A stretch of 64,000 nt of DNA. Origin: JAWWOL01 sp963797535. GTDB taxonomy: Bacteria; Actinomycetota; Actinomycetes; JAWWOL01. The translations under genes were made by a program, and so were the position numbers. Shown one piece after another: positions 43,317 to 51,136 of the stretch; within the stretch, counting starts at the first letter, position 1; the number at the start of each line of letters is the position of its first letter. The DNA lies in the NCBI GenBank assembly GCA_963797535.1, contig CAWCPQ010000001.1, positions 1,860,001 through 1,924,000 on the forward strand. Reading direction: 5' to 3'. The notes beneath the pieces were generated by a model. The model saw only the letters and a program-made list of their open reading frames with translations. It was not told the origin of the DNA and searched no databases.

Positions 43317-44339
43317 GTGGCTGACCAGCACTCCCGGGCCACGCTGGCCTCCATCGCGGCTGCTGCTGGAGTCTCACTTCCCACGGTGTCCAAGGTGGTC
43401 AACGGCCGCTCCGACGTTGCGCCGGAGACCCGAGCCCGCATCCAGACCCTGCTGCAGCAGCACAGCTATCTGCCGCCAGGCCGTCGCCGAGCCGGACGGG
43501 CCGGACTGGTCGACCTGGTCTTCAACCAGCTGGACAGCCCCTGGGCGATCCAGATCCTGCGCGGGGTCGAGGACCTGTCCTCCGAGCGGGGCCGCGGGGT
43601 CGTCGTCTCCGCCGTAAGGCACAGCGACGCCCGGCCGGCCAGCTGGACCAGCACCGTGGTGGGCCACGACACCGACGGGGTGATCCTGGTGACCTCGGAG
43701 GTGACGGTTGACCAGTGGCGCCAGCTGCACACCAAGGACATGCCGCTGGTGGTGATCGACCCGGTCAACGCGCCCGGCCCTGAGGTGCCCAGCGTCGGAG
43801 CCACCAACTGGGCCGGTGGCATCGCGGCCACGGACCACCTGCTCGGGCTTGGTCACCGGCGCATCGCGGTCATCTCCGGGCCGGACCCGTTCCTGTGCAG
43901 CCGGGCGAGGGTCGACGGATACCGTTACGCGCTCGAGCGAGCAGGGGTCGCCTACCTGCCCGAGCTCGTGCGGTACGGGGACTTTCAGCACGAGGGCGGT
44001 TTCCGCTGCGCCGCAGAGCTTCTCGACCTCGACGAGCCGCCCACGGCCATCTTTGCCGGCAGCGACCAGATGGCGCTCGGGGTGTACGAGGCAGCGCGGC
44101 AGCGCGGGCTGCTGATCCCCCGCGACCTCAGCGTGGTCGGTTTCGACGACCTGCCAGTGGCACGGTGGCTGTCACCGCCACTCACCACCGTTCGACAGCC
44201 GCTCACCGACATGGGCCGTGTCGCTGCTGAGATGTTGTGGGGCTTGGTCGAGGGTCAGCGAATGCACACCCAGCGGATGGAGCTGGCAACCGAGCTCACC
44301 GTGCGCGAGTCCACGGCCGGACCCAAAAGAAGGGCTTGA
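43317..44339 (+). CDS. LacI-family transcriptional repressor
   Basis: A 340-residue regulator. N-terminal helix-turn-helix TLASIAAAAGVSLPTVSKVV and hinge NGRSDVAPETRARI; then a periplasmic-binding-protein-like sensor (VDLVFNQLDSPWAIQILRGV, GGIAATDHLLGLGHRRIAVI, FAGSDQMALGVYEAARQRGL, SVVGFDDLPVARWLSPPLTT). GTG 43317 begins just before the HTH and has AAGGGC upstream. Divergent from the sugar ABC/GH3/esterase operon that it likely represses until an oligosaccharide binds. Confidence 0.93.
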   Translation: MADQHSRATLASIAAAAGVSLPTVSKVVNGRSDVAPETRARIQTLLQQHSYLPPGRRRAGRAGLVDLVFNQLDSPWAIQILRGVEDLSSERGRGVVVSAVRHSDARPASWTSTVVGHDTDGVILVTSEVTVDQWRQLHTKDMPLVVIDPVNAPGPEVPSVGATNWAGGIAATDHLLGLGHRRIAVISGPDPFLCSRARVDGYRYALERAGVAYLPELVRYGDFQHEGGFRCAAELLDLDEPPTAIFAGSDQMALGVYEAARQRGLLIPRDLSVVGFDDLPVARWLSPPLTTVRQPLTDMGRVAAEMLWGLVEGQRMHTQRMELATELTVRESTAGPKRRA

Positions 44340-44350
44340 CCGCCCCTAGG

Positions 44351-44356
44351 TAGAGT
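44351..44356 (+). promoter_or_regulatory. Possible -10 element of a leaderless PadR transcript
   Basis: TAGAGT ends six bases before ATG 44363, and no Shine-Dalgarno is present between them. This is the layout of leaderless mRNAs, common in actinobacteria. No good -35 was seen at the right distance. Confidence 0.4.
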
Positions 44357-44362
44357 ACAACT

Positions 44363-44698
44363 ATGGGCGTTATGCGGAGCCCACGGATGACGATTCCCAC
44401 CCAGCGGGTGCTGCGTGCTCTGCTCGCAGAGCCGTCCCGGGAGCTTTACGGGGTGGAGATCGGCGCGGAGGCGGGCCTGCCCAGTGGCACCATTCACCCG
44501 ATCCTGGCCCGGCTGGAGGGGGTGCGGTGGATCGAGTCGCGGTGGGAGAGCATCGATCCCCGGGAGCAGGGCCGGCCGGCGCGCCGCTACTACCGGCTGA
44601 CGGCTTCGGGGGTGGAGCTGGCCCGGCAGGCCCTGGCCGGCGCCTACTCCGGAAAGCCTGCGACCTCCCAACCGATTCCGCTGCGGGATCAACCGTGA
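44363..44698 (+). CDS. PadR-family transcriptional regulator
   Basis: A 111-residue winged-helix protein: RMTIPTQRVLRALLAEPSRE, LYGVEIGAEAGLPSGTIHPI (recognition helix), LARLEGVRWIESRW, RRYYRLTASGVELARQAL. The wing and the YYRLT motif are typical of PadR. It probably represses its own small operon; the next gene overlaps it by GTGA. Appears leaderless. Confidence 0.9.
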   Translation: MGVMRSPRMTIPTQRVLRALLAEPSRELYGVEIGAEAGLPSGTIHPILARLEGVRWIESRWESIDPREQGRPARRYYRLTASGVELARQALAGAYSGKPATSQPIPLRDQP

Positions 44699-45144
44699 GC
44701 AAGGTCGAGCGCGACCGCGGGGACGCTGCGACGGCGGCCGCGTTCTGGCCGTCGCGGACGGTGTGCTTGGCCGCCCGGTGCCTGCCGAAGGGCACCGTGC
44801 GGGACCGCTATCGGGCCGAGTTCCTGGCCGAGCTGCCCGGCCTGAGCAACCGGCAGCAGGTCAGGCACGCCGCCGGCGTGCTCGCCCACGCCGGAGCGCT
44901 GTGCGTCGCCGTGACGGGCCACGAAACACTGGGCAAGGAGGAAATCCCCATGCCAGCTCGGACCGTTAGCCGTCTGCTCCTGTGCCGGTTAAACCTGCAT
45001 CACGAGTGGCGGTGGTACGTGCTCGAGGACGGCCAGCGCTCTCTCCGATGCTTCCGCTGCGGCAAGTACGACGACGAACGCGACCAAGGGCCAACCGGGG
45101 ACTGGCGTCCATACGGCGTCGGGAACTTCCCCTGGAGTGGATGA
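44695..45144 (+). CDS. Two-part protein of unknown function downstream of PadR, with internal start
   Basis: A 149-residue reading frame from GTG 44695. Residues ~15-80 resemble the short helical domains encoded next to PadR genes in actinobacteria (LAARCLPKGTVRDRYRAEFL). The last 65 residues form a separate small protein-like module: LLCRLNLHHEWRWYVLED, then CFRCGKYDDER, a possible zinc knuckle. At 44950 there is an in-frame ATG with a perfect AAGGAGGA seven bases upstream (44936-44943), which would give a 64-residue product alone. So this may be two genes run together or one gene with dual starts. Function unknown. Confidence 0.6.
   Translation: MSKVERDRGDAATAAAFWPSRTVCLAARCLPKGTVRDRYRAEFLAELPGLSNRQQVRHAAGVLAHAGALCVAVTGHETLGKEEIPMPARTVSRLLLCRLNLHHEWRWYVLEDGQRSLRCFRCGKYDDERDQGPTGDWRPYGVGNFPWSG
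44950..45144 (+). CDS. Alternative product: 64-residue CxxC small protein from internal start
   Basis: ATG 44950 follows AAGGAGGA at an ideal distance, the best Shine-Dalgarno in this neighbourhood. The product starts MPARTVSRLLLCRLNLHHEW and has CFRCGK, suggesting a small metal-binding protein. It is in frame with the longer reading from 44695, with no stop between. Confidence 0.5.
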   Translation: MPARTVSRLLLCRLNLHHEWRWYVLEDGQRSLRCFRCGKYDDERDQGPTGDWRPYGVGNFPWSG

Positions 45145-45382
45145 GGCCTACGATTGGTTCTGTGCCGCCGCACCGTCGACCACCACGTGGCGACCATCCT
45201 GCGGAAGACGGCCGCACGCCTCGTACCGCAATCTCGGTAGTCGCCCGGCCCAACATGGGCTGTTGAACCGATGCCCTCCTGCGGGGCCCGCTCCTAGGTT
45301 CTGCGTGTACGACGGCCCCGGTCCGGAAGCGGTGGACCGGATCACCCCGGTCACCGCGCTCGACCCTTACTTCTACAGCTAG
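45137..45382 (+). pseudogene. Possible decayed DUF4242-like gene
   Basis: An 81-codon reading whose C-terminus (RFCVYDGPGPEAVDRITPVT, then ALDPYFYS) resembles the end of SCO4226/DUF4242 proteins but lacks the helix that normally separates the EA and DRI segments. The first 45 codons look unlike protein (TTTWRPSCGRRPHASYRN). A remnant with a deletion and frame damage is the simplest reading; it may equally be chance. Confidence 0.35.
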
Positions 45383-45397
45383 GAGGGGAAACCCGCG

Positions 45398-45970
45398 ATG
45401 TTCAAGTCCATTCTCGCCATCGGCGCCGCGACAGCGACCGCCATCTGCGGCTTCGCAACTGTCGGCCTCTCGGCCCACGCGACAACGCCAGCGCAGGGGA
45501 AGATCTACGCCAAGCAGCTCGCACACACCAAGGCGGTCAACAACAAGTTCACCTCCCTCACCAAGGCCAAGGCTGCGGGGTACGGCCTGCTCAAGGACGC
45601 CAAGGGCGTTGAGTGCATCGCCGACAAGATGGGCGGCATGGGCGTGCACTACGTCAACGGCAAGCTGGTCGGCGACTCGACGGTGGTCGCGTCCAAGCCC
45701 GAGGCCCTGGTCTACGCCCCGGACAAGAAGGGCAAGCTGCACCTGGTCGCCGCGGAGTACGTCGTGTTCGCCAAGGGCTGGAACACCAAGCACAAGGCGC
45801 CGCCGTCGCTGTACGGGCACAAGTTCGCCCTCATCCCGGCGGGGAACCGCTATGGCCTGCCGGCGTTCTACGAGCTGCACGCCTGGATGTGGAAGCACAA
45901 CTCGATGGGCACGTTCAAGGACTTCAACATGGCCGTGAGCTGCCTGCACTCGACCGAGAAGTATCGCTGA
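45398..45970 (+). CDS. Secreted protein of unknown function
   Basis: A 190-residue protein with a Sec signal peptide (MFKSILAIGAATATAICGFA, cleavage near SAHA-TT). The mature domain (AKAAGYGLLKDAKGVECIAD, GGMGVHYVNGKLVGDSTV, PEALVYAPDKKGKLHLVAAE, YELHAWMWKHNSMGTF) is like a conserved family of actinobacterial secreted proteins with GMGxHYVN and PEAL/VxY blocks, function unknown. The HYVN, HAW and H residues could bind metal. AGGAGGGG lies eight bases before ATG. A terminator hairpin follows. Confidence 0.78.
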   Translation: MFKSILAIGAATATAICGFATVGLSAHATTPAQGKIYAKQLAHTKAVNNKFTSLTKAKAAGYGLLKDAKGVECIADKMGGMGVHYVNGKLVGDSTVVASKPEALVYAPDKKGKLHLVAAEYVVFAKGWNTKHKAPPSLYGHKFALIPAGNRYGLPAFYELHAWMWKHNSMGTFKDFNMAVSCLHSTEKYR

Positions 45971-46909
45971 GTCGACGGACTCGACAGCGGGGCGCCTTCC
46001 CGAGGGGCGCTCCGCTGTCGTCCGCGCGAGTCACGGTCACAGCGAGACCGAGCTGCCCCGGCAGTACGGCGACGATGCCACCGGAGACGCCACTCTTGGC
46101 CGGCAGCCCGACCCGGAACAGCCACTCGCCGGCGTAGTCGTACATGCCGCAGGTGGACATCACGGTCAGCACGCGTTCGACGTGGTCGCGCTGCATCGCG
46201 ACGGCGCCGGTCACGGGGTTGACGCCACCGTTGGACAGGGTGGCCGCCATCATCGCCAGGTCGACGGTGGTCACCTCGATGGCGCACTGCCGGAAGTAGA
46301 CGTCGAGCGCGTCGTCGACGCCCATGGTCAGCGCGCCCACCTGGCGCATCAGGTAGGCGATGGCCCGGTTGCGGTCGCCGGTCTCGCGCTCGGACCGGAA
46401 CACCCGCTCGTCCACGCCGAGCTGCCGCCCGGCGAACGCGGACAAGCCGCTGCGGATCCGCTCGAACTGCTCGTCGGGGGAAGGCCCGTCGACCAGTGAC
46501 GCGGTCAGGATGGCGCCGGCATTGACCATCGGGTTGAACGGCCGCCCGGTCCGCTCGTCGACGGTGATGGAGTTGAACGGGTCACCCGTCGGTTCGACCC
46601 CGACCCGAGCCATCACGGCGTCCAGGCCGCGTCGGCCAGCGCGAGCGCGTACACGAACGGTTTGGCCACTGACTGGATGGTGAAGCTCGTGTCCGAGTCG
46701 CCCGCGGAGTAGTGCACCCCGTCCACGGTCGCCAATGACACCGAGAACTTCTTCGGGTCGGCCACCGCCAGCTCGGGAATGTAGGTGGCGAGCTGCCCGT
46801 CGAAGATCAGACGGAGCTCGGCATCCACCTCGCGCAACAGGTCGTCGATCGGACCGCCGAGCGCTGGCTGGTCCGGGTCGAAGACCCCTGCGGCGCGGTC
46901 CTTCGGCAT
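45924..46909 (-). pseudogene. glsA: Glutaminase A, frameshifted and C-terminally altered
   Basis: Glutaminase (serine-dependent beta-lactamase fold) hydrolyses glutamine to glutamate and ammonia. ATG 46909 has AGGAGG upstream. The N-terminal frame (IDDLLREVDAELRLIFDGQL, SFTIQSVAKPFVYALALADA with the SxxK serine) stops after a one-base loss at ~46627-46629. The shifted frame continues as GLDAVMARVGVEPTGDPFNS, NPMVNAGAILTASLV, and GMYDYAGEWLFRVGLPAKSG. The usual C-terminal NSVRG block is missing: the frame instead runs through the terminator hairpin to 45924. The tail damage supports real decay, though the frameshift alone could be an error. Confidence 0.85.
45982..46020. terminator. Bidirectional terminator hairpin
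   Basis: CGACAGCGG-G-GCGCC and GGCGC-T-CCGCTGTCG pair with one mismatch around a short TTCCCGA-containing loop. It sits 12 bases after the secreted protein stop and inside the 3' end of the broken glutaminase reading on the other strand. Confidence 0.7.
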
Positions 46910-47037
46910 CGGCACTCCTCCTGAATTTCCCGCAATGGAACCACCACGAGATTTCCTGGCTGTTACAGCAGCGTCCGCCTGCCGGTTGTGGCGGCAAAGT
47001 CGCTATCGTTGCGGCGACCGATCGGGAGGGTGGCGGC

Positions 47038-47883
47038 GTGAAGCTGGTCATGCTGGGCGTGCGTGGATCCACGGCAGCGCCGGGACCTGACTATGTCCGG
47101 TACGGGGGACACACGTCGTGCGTCGCCGTGATTCCCGATGGGGCAACCGATCCCACGCTCGTCCTCGATGCGGGGACCGGGCTGCGTGACCTGACCGGAC
47201 GGCTGTCGACGCAGGCGTTTCGCGGCTCCATCCTGCTCAGTCACCTGCACTGGGACCACGTCCAGGGCCTGCCGTTCTTTGCCGCAGGCGACCGGCACGC
47301 GAGCGTCGTCGACCTCTACATCCCGGCTCAGCTCGGCGAGTCCGGGCGCGAGCTGCTGACCCGGACGATGTCTCCGCCGTCCTTCCCGATCGAGCCGGGC
47401 GGTCTCAACGGTGCCTGGTCCTTCCATGCGATCGAGACCGGCGACTACCGGATCAACGGATTCACCGTGACGGCGGTCGACTTGGCGCACAAGGGCGGCC
47501 GAACCTTTGGCTACCGGGTGACCGACTCGTCGGGTTCCGTGGCCTACCTGCCGGACCACGGGCCGATCCAGGGCTGCAGCGACGAGACTCGCGCCCTCGT
47601 TGCCGGGGTGGACGTGCTGATCCACGATGCACAGTTCTACGAGTCGGAGCGGGCGACCGCCGACACGTACGGCCATTCCACCGTGGACGAGGCGATCCGG
47701 CTGGCCACCGAGGCCGATGCGAAGGTCCTGGTGCTGTTCCACCACTCGCCCGTGCGCACCGACGCCGAGCTGGACAAGCTCGCGGCAACTCTGGACGCAC
47801 CGATGCCGGTCATCATCGCCCGCCAGGGTGAGACGCTCGACCTGCCCGCGCCGCCCCCGGAGTGGCCGCTCAACCCCAGCTGA
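47038..47883 (+). CDS. MBL-fold metallo-hydrolase
   Basis: A 281-residue metallo-beta-lactamase-fold enzyme. Metal site SHLHWDHVQG (HxHxDH), later histidines in VDLAHKGGRTF, IHDAQF and LVLFHHSPVR. It resembles PhnP/RNase Z-like hydrolases in overall layout (N-terminal RGSTAAPGPDYVRYGGHTSC). Substrate unknown. GTG 47038 has GGGAGGG upstream. Divergent from the glutaminase remnant. Confidence 0.88.
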   Translation: MKLVMLGVRGSTAAPGPDYVRYGGHTSCVAVIPDGATDPTLVLDAGTGLRDLTGRLSTQAFRGSILLSHLHWDHVQGLPFFAAGDRHASVVDLYIPAQLGESGRELLTRTMSPPSFPIEPGGLNGAWSFHAIETGDYRINGFTVTAVDLAHKGGRTFGYRVTDSSGSVAYLPDHGPIQGCSDETRALVAGVDVLIHDAQFYESERATADTYGHSTVDEAIRLATEADAKVLVLFHHSPVRTDAELDKLAATLDAPMPVIIARQGETLDLPAPPPEWPLNPS

Positions 47884-47927
47884 CCGGGCGGCGTAACCCC
47901 GGAGAAGCCCTCCTTCGGGGCATGAAA

Positions 47928-47962
47928 GTGAATCCCTGCGCGGATTCCGGCAATGGATTCAC
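47928..47962. terminator. Candidate hairpin between convergent genes
   Basis: GTGAATCC (47928-47935) and GGATTCAC (47955-47962) are perfect 8-base arms between the MBL-hydrolase gene and the MFS-cNMP gene, which converge here. A 3' T-run is missing, as is usual in high-GC actinobacteria. Confidence 0.45.
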
Positions 47963-48039
47963 TCTCACACCACCGATGCCAAGCCACGCCGTCGCGCGGC
48001 ACCCCGGGTTGGCGTACTGCCGCAGTCAACCCCAGCCGA

Positions 48040-49683
48040 CTAGCGCGGTTGCAGCACCGGCTGGGTCGCGTACCGCACCCGGATGGTGTCGCTCAACGCG
48101 CCGGACTCACCGGCTTCGGCAACGCCGGCCAGAAACGCCTCGGCCGGGATCCGCCAGAGGCTGCACTGCCCGAGTGCGGTGACCGTGGACGTCCTGGGCC
48201 GCCCGCGAAGCAGCCCGATCTCGCCGAAGTAGTCCGTCGCCTCGAGTCTCCGTAGCAGCGCGGGACCGTCCGGGTGCCACGCCGTGACCTCGACCGCGCC
48301 GCTCACCAGCACGTAGAGCGCATCCGACGGCTCGCCCTGCTTGACCAGCGCTGTCCCGGCCTCGGCCTCGACCTCGACGATGGAGTCGACGAGGTCGTAG
48401 AGCGTGGCCCGGCTCGCGTCCCGCAGCAGCTGCAGTCCACGGAGTACGGACAACCGCGGGTCCAGAGCCTGCAGCAGCGACGCCTCTTGCCGCTCGAACC
48501 GGGACAGGAAGGGATACAGCGCGGCTGCGGCCACGCTCGAGGCAAGGGCAGTGATCACCAAGGTCTTGTTGAAACCTGTCAACCCCAGCAAGAGCGGCGT
48601 GCTGATCGCACCCGCACAGGTCCCCAGCAGCACCAGGGATTGTGTGGTGCTGAACACCCGACCCGACATCGAGGACGGCACCGACCGCTGCAGCCCGGCA
48701 ACAGCAGCAGAGGTGACGAGCACGCTGGCAGCGCCGCGGAAGATCTGGGTGGCGATCCCGGCCGGCGCCGGCGGTCCCAGCGCGAAGACCATCAACGGCA
48801 GGGCGTACGCGAGCGTCCCGCCTGTGAGCAGCGCCGCCGTGGGCAGTCGGCTCAACCGACTGCGCAGCGGCGTCACGGCCAGCAGCCCACCCAGGCCGGT
48901 GGCAGCGAGCAGCCAGCCGTAGCCACCCGTACCCGATCCCGCCGAGAACTGACGAGCCGCGACAACGGTAAGGATCACGATGTCGACGCCGTAGATGTAC
49001 GCGGCAATTGTGCGCGCAGCCTGGAGCGGCCAAAACACCGCAACACCAACGGATCCCGTCGACACCGACGACGATGGGTCGGCGCGACCGGGCGTCCGCC
49101 GCGCCGACCGCACCGCCGCGATGAGCAGTGCACTGACGACAAAGGTCACGGCGTTGACCAGGAACAAGCTCTGCGGCGAGAACCGCAGCAAGACCAGGGA
49201 AGCTGCGGCAGCGCCGGTAGCGGTGGCCACTGCCTCTGCCGCTCCAGCCAGGCGCGCTGCCCTGGCCAGCTCGGACTCCACCACGATGTCCGCCACGAGC
49301 GACATCACCGCAGCGGCCTGGACCCTGGCCAGCGTGGAGCTCACCGCGGCGACGACGGTGATCAGCCACAGCGAGGCGTCGAGCCAGCACACGAAGGCCA
49401 GCACCACCATGACCAGGGCACAGCCCAGGTCAGCCGCCATCGCGACGGTTCGTCGAGGGAGACGGTCGATCAGGGAGTGGGCCAGCCAGGTGAGGACCAG
49501 GGCCGGCAGGTAACGCCCGACGGTGACGATCGCCACCCAGGTCGCCGAATGCGTGCGGTCGTAGGCGTAGACCGCAATGCCGACGTTGTAGCTCCAGGTG
49601 CCGAAACCGGACACCGCGACCGACGCGATGACTTGTCGCGCCTGGCCCAGTCCCGGGCGACGGCCGGCGCGATTCTGTGACAC
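48040..49683 (-). CDS. MFS transporter with C-terminal cyclic-nucleotide-binding domain
   Basis: A 547-residue fusion: residues ~15-395 are a major-facilitator transporter with about twelve helices (IDRLPRRTVAMAADLGCALV as the loop 2-3 motif); residues ~410-545 are a cNMP-binding domain with a complete phosphate-binding cassette YFGEIGLLRGRPRTSTVTAL. The arginine is present, so cAMP/cGMP binding is likely. The domain would gate transport by cyclic nucleotide. It lies in a locus with a cyclase and a phosphoesterase. Substrate unknown. Confidence 0.9.
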   Translation of the reverse strand: MSQNRAGRRPGLGQARQVIASVAVSGFGTWSYNVGIAVYAYDRTHSATWVAIVTVGRYLPALVLTWLAHSLIDRLPRRTVAMAADLGCALVMVVLAFVCWLDASLWLITVVAAVSSTLARVQAAAVMSLVADIVVESELARAARLAGAAEAVATATGAAAASLVLLRFSPQSLFLVNAVTFVVSALLIAAVRSARRTPGRADPSSSVSTGSVGVAVFWPLQAARTIAAYIYGVDIVILTVVAARQFSAGSGTGGYGWLLAATGLGGLLAVTPLRSRLSRLPTAALLTGGTLAYALPLMVFALGPPAPAGIATQIFRGAASVLVTSAAVAGLQRSVPSSMSGRVFSTTQSLVLLGTCAGAISTPLLLGLTGFNKTLVITALASSVAAAALYPFLSRFERQEASLLQALDPRLSVLRGLQLLRDASRATLYDLVDSIVEVEAEAGTALVKQGEPSDALYVLVSGAVEVTAWHPDGPALLRRLEATDYFGEIGLLRGRPRTSTVTALGQCSLWRIPAEAFLAGVAEAGESGALSDTIRVRYATQPVLQPR

Positions 49684-49782
49684 CTCAGCAGCCTAAGGTG
49701 ACGGACCGTTGACCCCGACCGACGCGGGCCAACGGCAGGTGACCTCCAGGTGAACTCTCGTCAACCACGGCCATGATCGGTC

Positions 49783-50535
49783 ATGCTGTGCCCCGTGCGG
49801 ATTCTCGTGGCCTCGGACGTGCACTACCGCTTGCAGTCCCTCGACTGGTTGTGCGAGGTCAGCGGCGACTACGACGCGCTCATCCTCGCGGGCGACTTGC
49901 TCGACGTGGGCAACCCCGTGCCCGTACACGCCCAGATTGTCGTGCTCGAGAACTATCTGCAGCGCTTGTCCGATCTGACGACAGTCCTTGCCGTGTCGGG
50001 CAACCACGACTTGGACGGACCCGGTGAGCACGGCGAGCAGATCAGCGCCTGGCTGCGCCGGCCGCGCGCCGGGGCGCTGCACACCGACGGGCAGTCGGTC
50101 GACCTGGAAGGCATTCGCTTCACGATGTGCCCCTGGTGGGACGGCCCGGTGACCAGGGCGATGGTGGACGCCCAGCTCGCTGCCGCGGCGGAGGACCGAC
50201 CGCAACGCTGGGTCTGGGTCTACCACGCACCGCCGGCAGGGACGCCGCTGTGCTCGGACGGCAGGCGGTCCTTCCCCGACCAGGATCTCGCCGACTGGAT
50301 TGCGCAGTACGCGCCGGATCTGGTGATGTGCGGGCACATTCACCAGTCACCGTGGGTCGAGGGCGGCAGCTGGTACGGGAAAATCGGGACGACCTGGGCG
50401 TTCAACGCTGGCCACCTTCGTACCAGGATCCCCGCGCACATCGTCATCGACACCGAGGCCGACACCGCGGACTGGTCGGGGTCTGGCGAGTTCGATCACC
50501 TCGACCTGCGGACCGGAGTCTCCGCCGGACGTTAG
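49783..50535 (+). CDS. Calcineurin-like metallophosphoesterase
   Basis: A 250-residue phosphoesterase with the standard metal-binding blocks: DVH (VRILVASDVHYR), GDLLD, GNHDLDG, CGHIHQSP. Many class III cyclic nucleotide phosphodiesterases (CpdA/Rv0805 type) share these motifs; the DxH, GD, GNHD and GHxH set is complete. In this position between a cNMP-gated transporter and a cyclase, hydrolysis of cAMP is a good guess. ATG 49783 or GTG 49795 may start it. Its 3' end overlaps the convergent cNMP gene. Confidence 0.88.
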   Translation: MLCPVRILVASDVHYRLQSLDWLCEVSGDYDALILAGDLLDVGNPVPVHAQIVVLENYLQRLSDLTTVLAVSGNHDLDGPGEHGEQISAWLRRPRAGALHTDGQSVDLEGIRFTMCPWWDGPVTRAMVDAQLAAAAEDRPQRWVWVYHAPPAGTPLCSDGRRSFPDQDLADWIAQYAPDLVMCGHIHQSPWVEGGSWYGKIGTTWAFNAGHLRTRIPAHIVIDTEADTADWSGSGEFDHLDLRTGVSAGR

Positions 50536-51027
50536 CCCTCGGGGTCGCGCGCAGAGCCGGGAACCACGGCCGGCGCCTGATGGTGCAGCAGCGTCTCCAG
50601 CACTCCGTCCACCATGCCGAGGTGGTTCTCCATGTGGCCGAACTGCGCCCGTCACATCGGCGAGATAACGGGTCATCGAATCCAGCCGGGTGGCCGTGAG
50701 TCGCAGCACGGCGAGCGCGACACCGGGCCGGGCGAGGAATTCGTGCGGATCGGAGGCCACCCGCAACGTCGACGGTGCAGCCGCTCGTACGGTCGCGGTG
50801 GCCGCCTGGGCCATCACGGTGGACATCTCTCCGAACATGGCACCGGGATGGTCGACGGAGGCGAAGGCTTCGCCGTCACGTTCGATCACCATGCTGCCCT
50901 CGACGAGCACATAGATGGCGGGCGCGGGTGTGCCCTGCGTGACCAGCACCTCGCCGGCCGCAACTTCCACCAGGGGAAGGTCGGTACTCAACGAAAGCAG
51001 ATCCCGGCCGTTGCTCTGACTGTCCAT
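50532..51027 (-). CDS. Small cNMP-fold protein, degenerate cassette; C-terminal frameshift
   Basis: About 164 residues from ATG 51027 (GAAGGAG upstream). Crp-like beta-roll: GEVLVTQGTPAPAIYVLVEG, AMFGEMSTVMAQAATATVRA. The cassette lacks the arginine (QAATATV instead of PRTATV), so cNMP binding is doubtful. At 50648-50650 one extra C breaks the frame; removing it restores RYLADVTAQFGHMENHLGMV to a stop at 50532, which looks native. As written the frame instead runs on to 50347. No DNA-binding domain. Coupled in orientation to the divergent cyclase gene. Confidence 0.75.
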
Positions 51028-51136
51028 GCTCGCCACTCCTTCAGTGTGGAGTGCGGTACAAGCGGTGTCCAGCCAGCGGTGTTTCGGCCGTGCCGTGGAA
51101 GAATGCGCTCTGGTCGATCTTGGGAAGCAGGTCACG

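Noticed and set aside
44336..44356. TTGACC and TAGAGT as a normal promoter for the PadR gene
   Set aside because: The elements are only ~9 bases apart, far below the required 16-18.
47891..47920. CCCCGGAG...CTTCGGGG as a second terminator
   Set aside because: The arms pair imperfectly; the GTGAATCC/GGATTCAC pair nearby is better.
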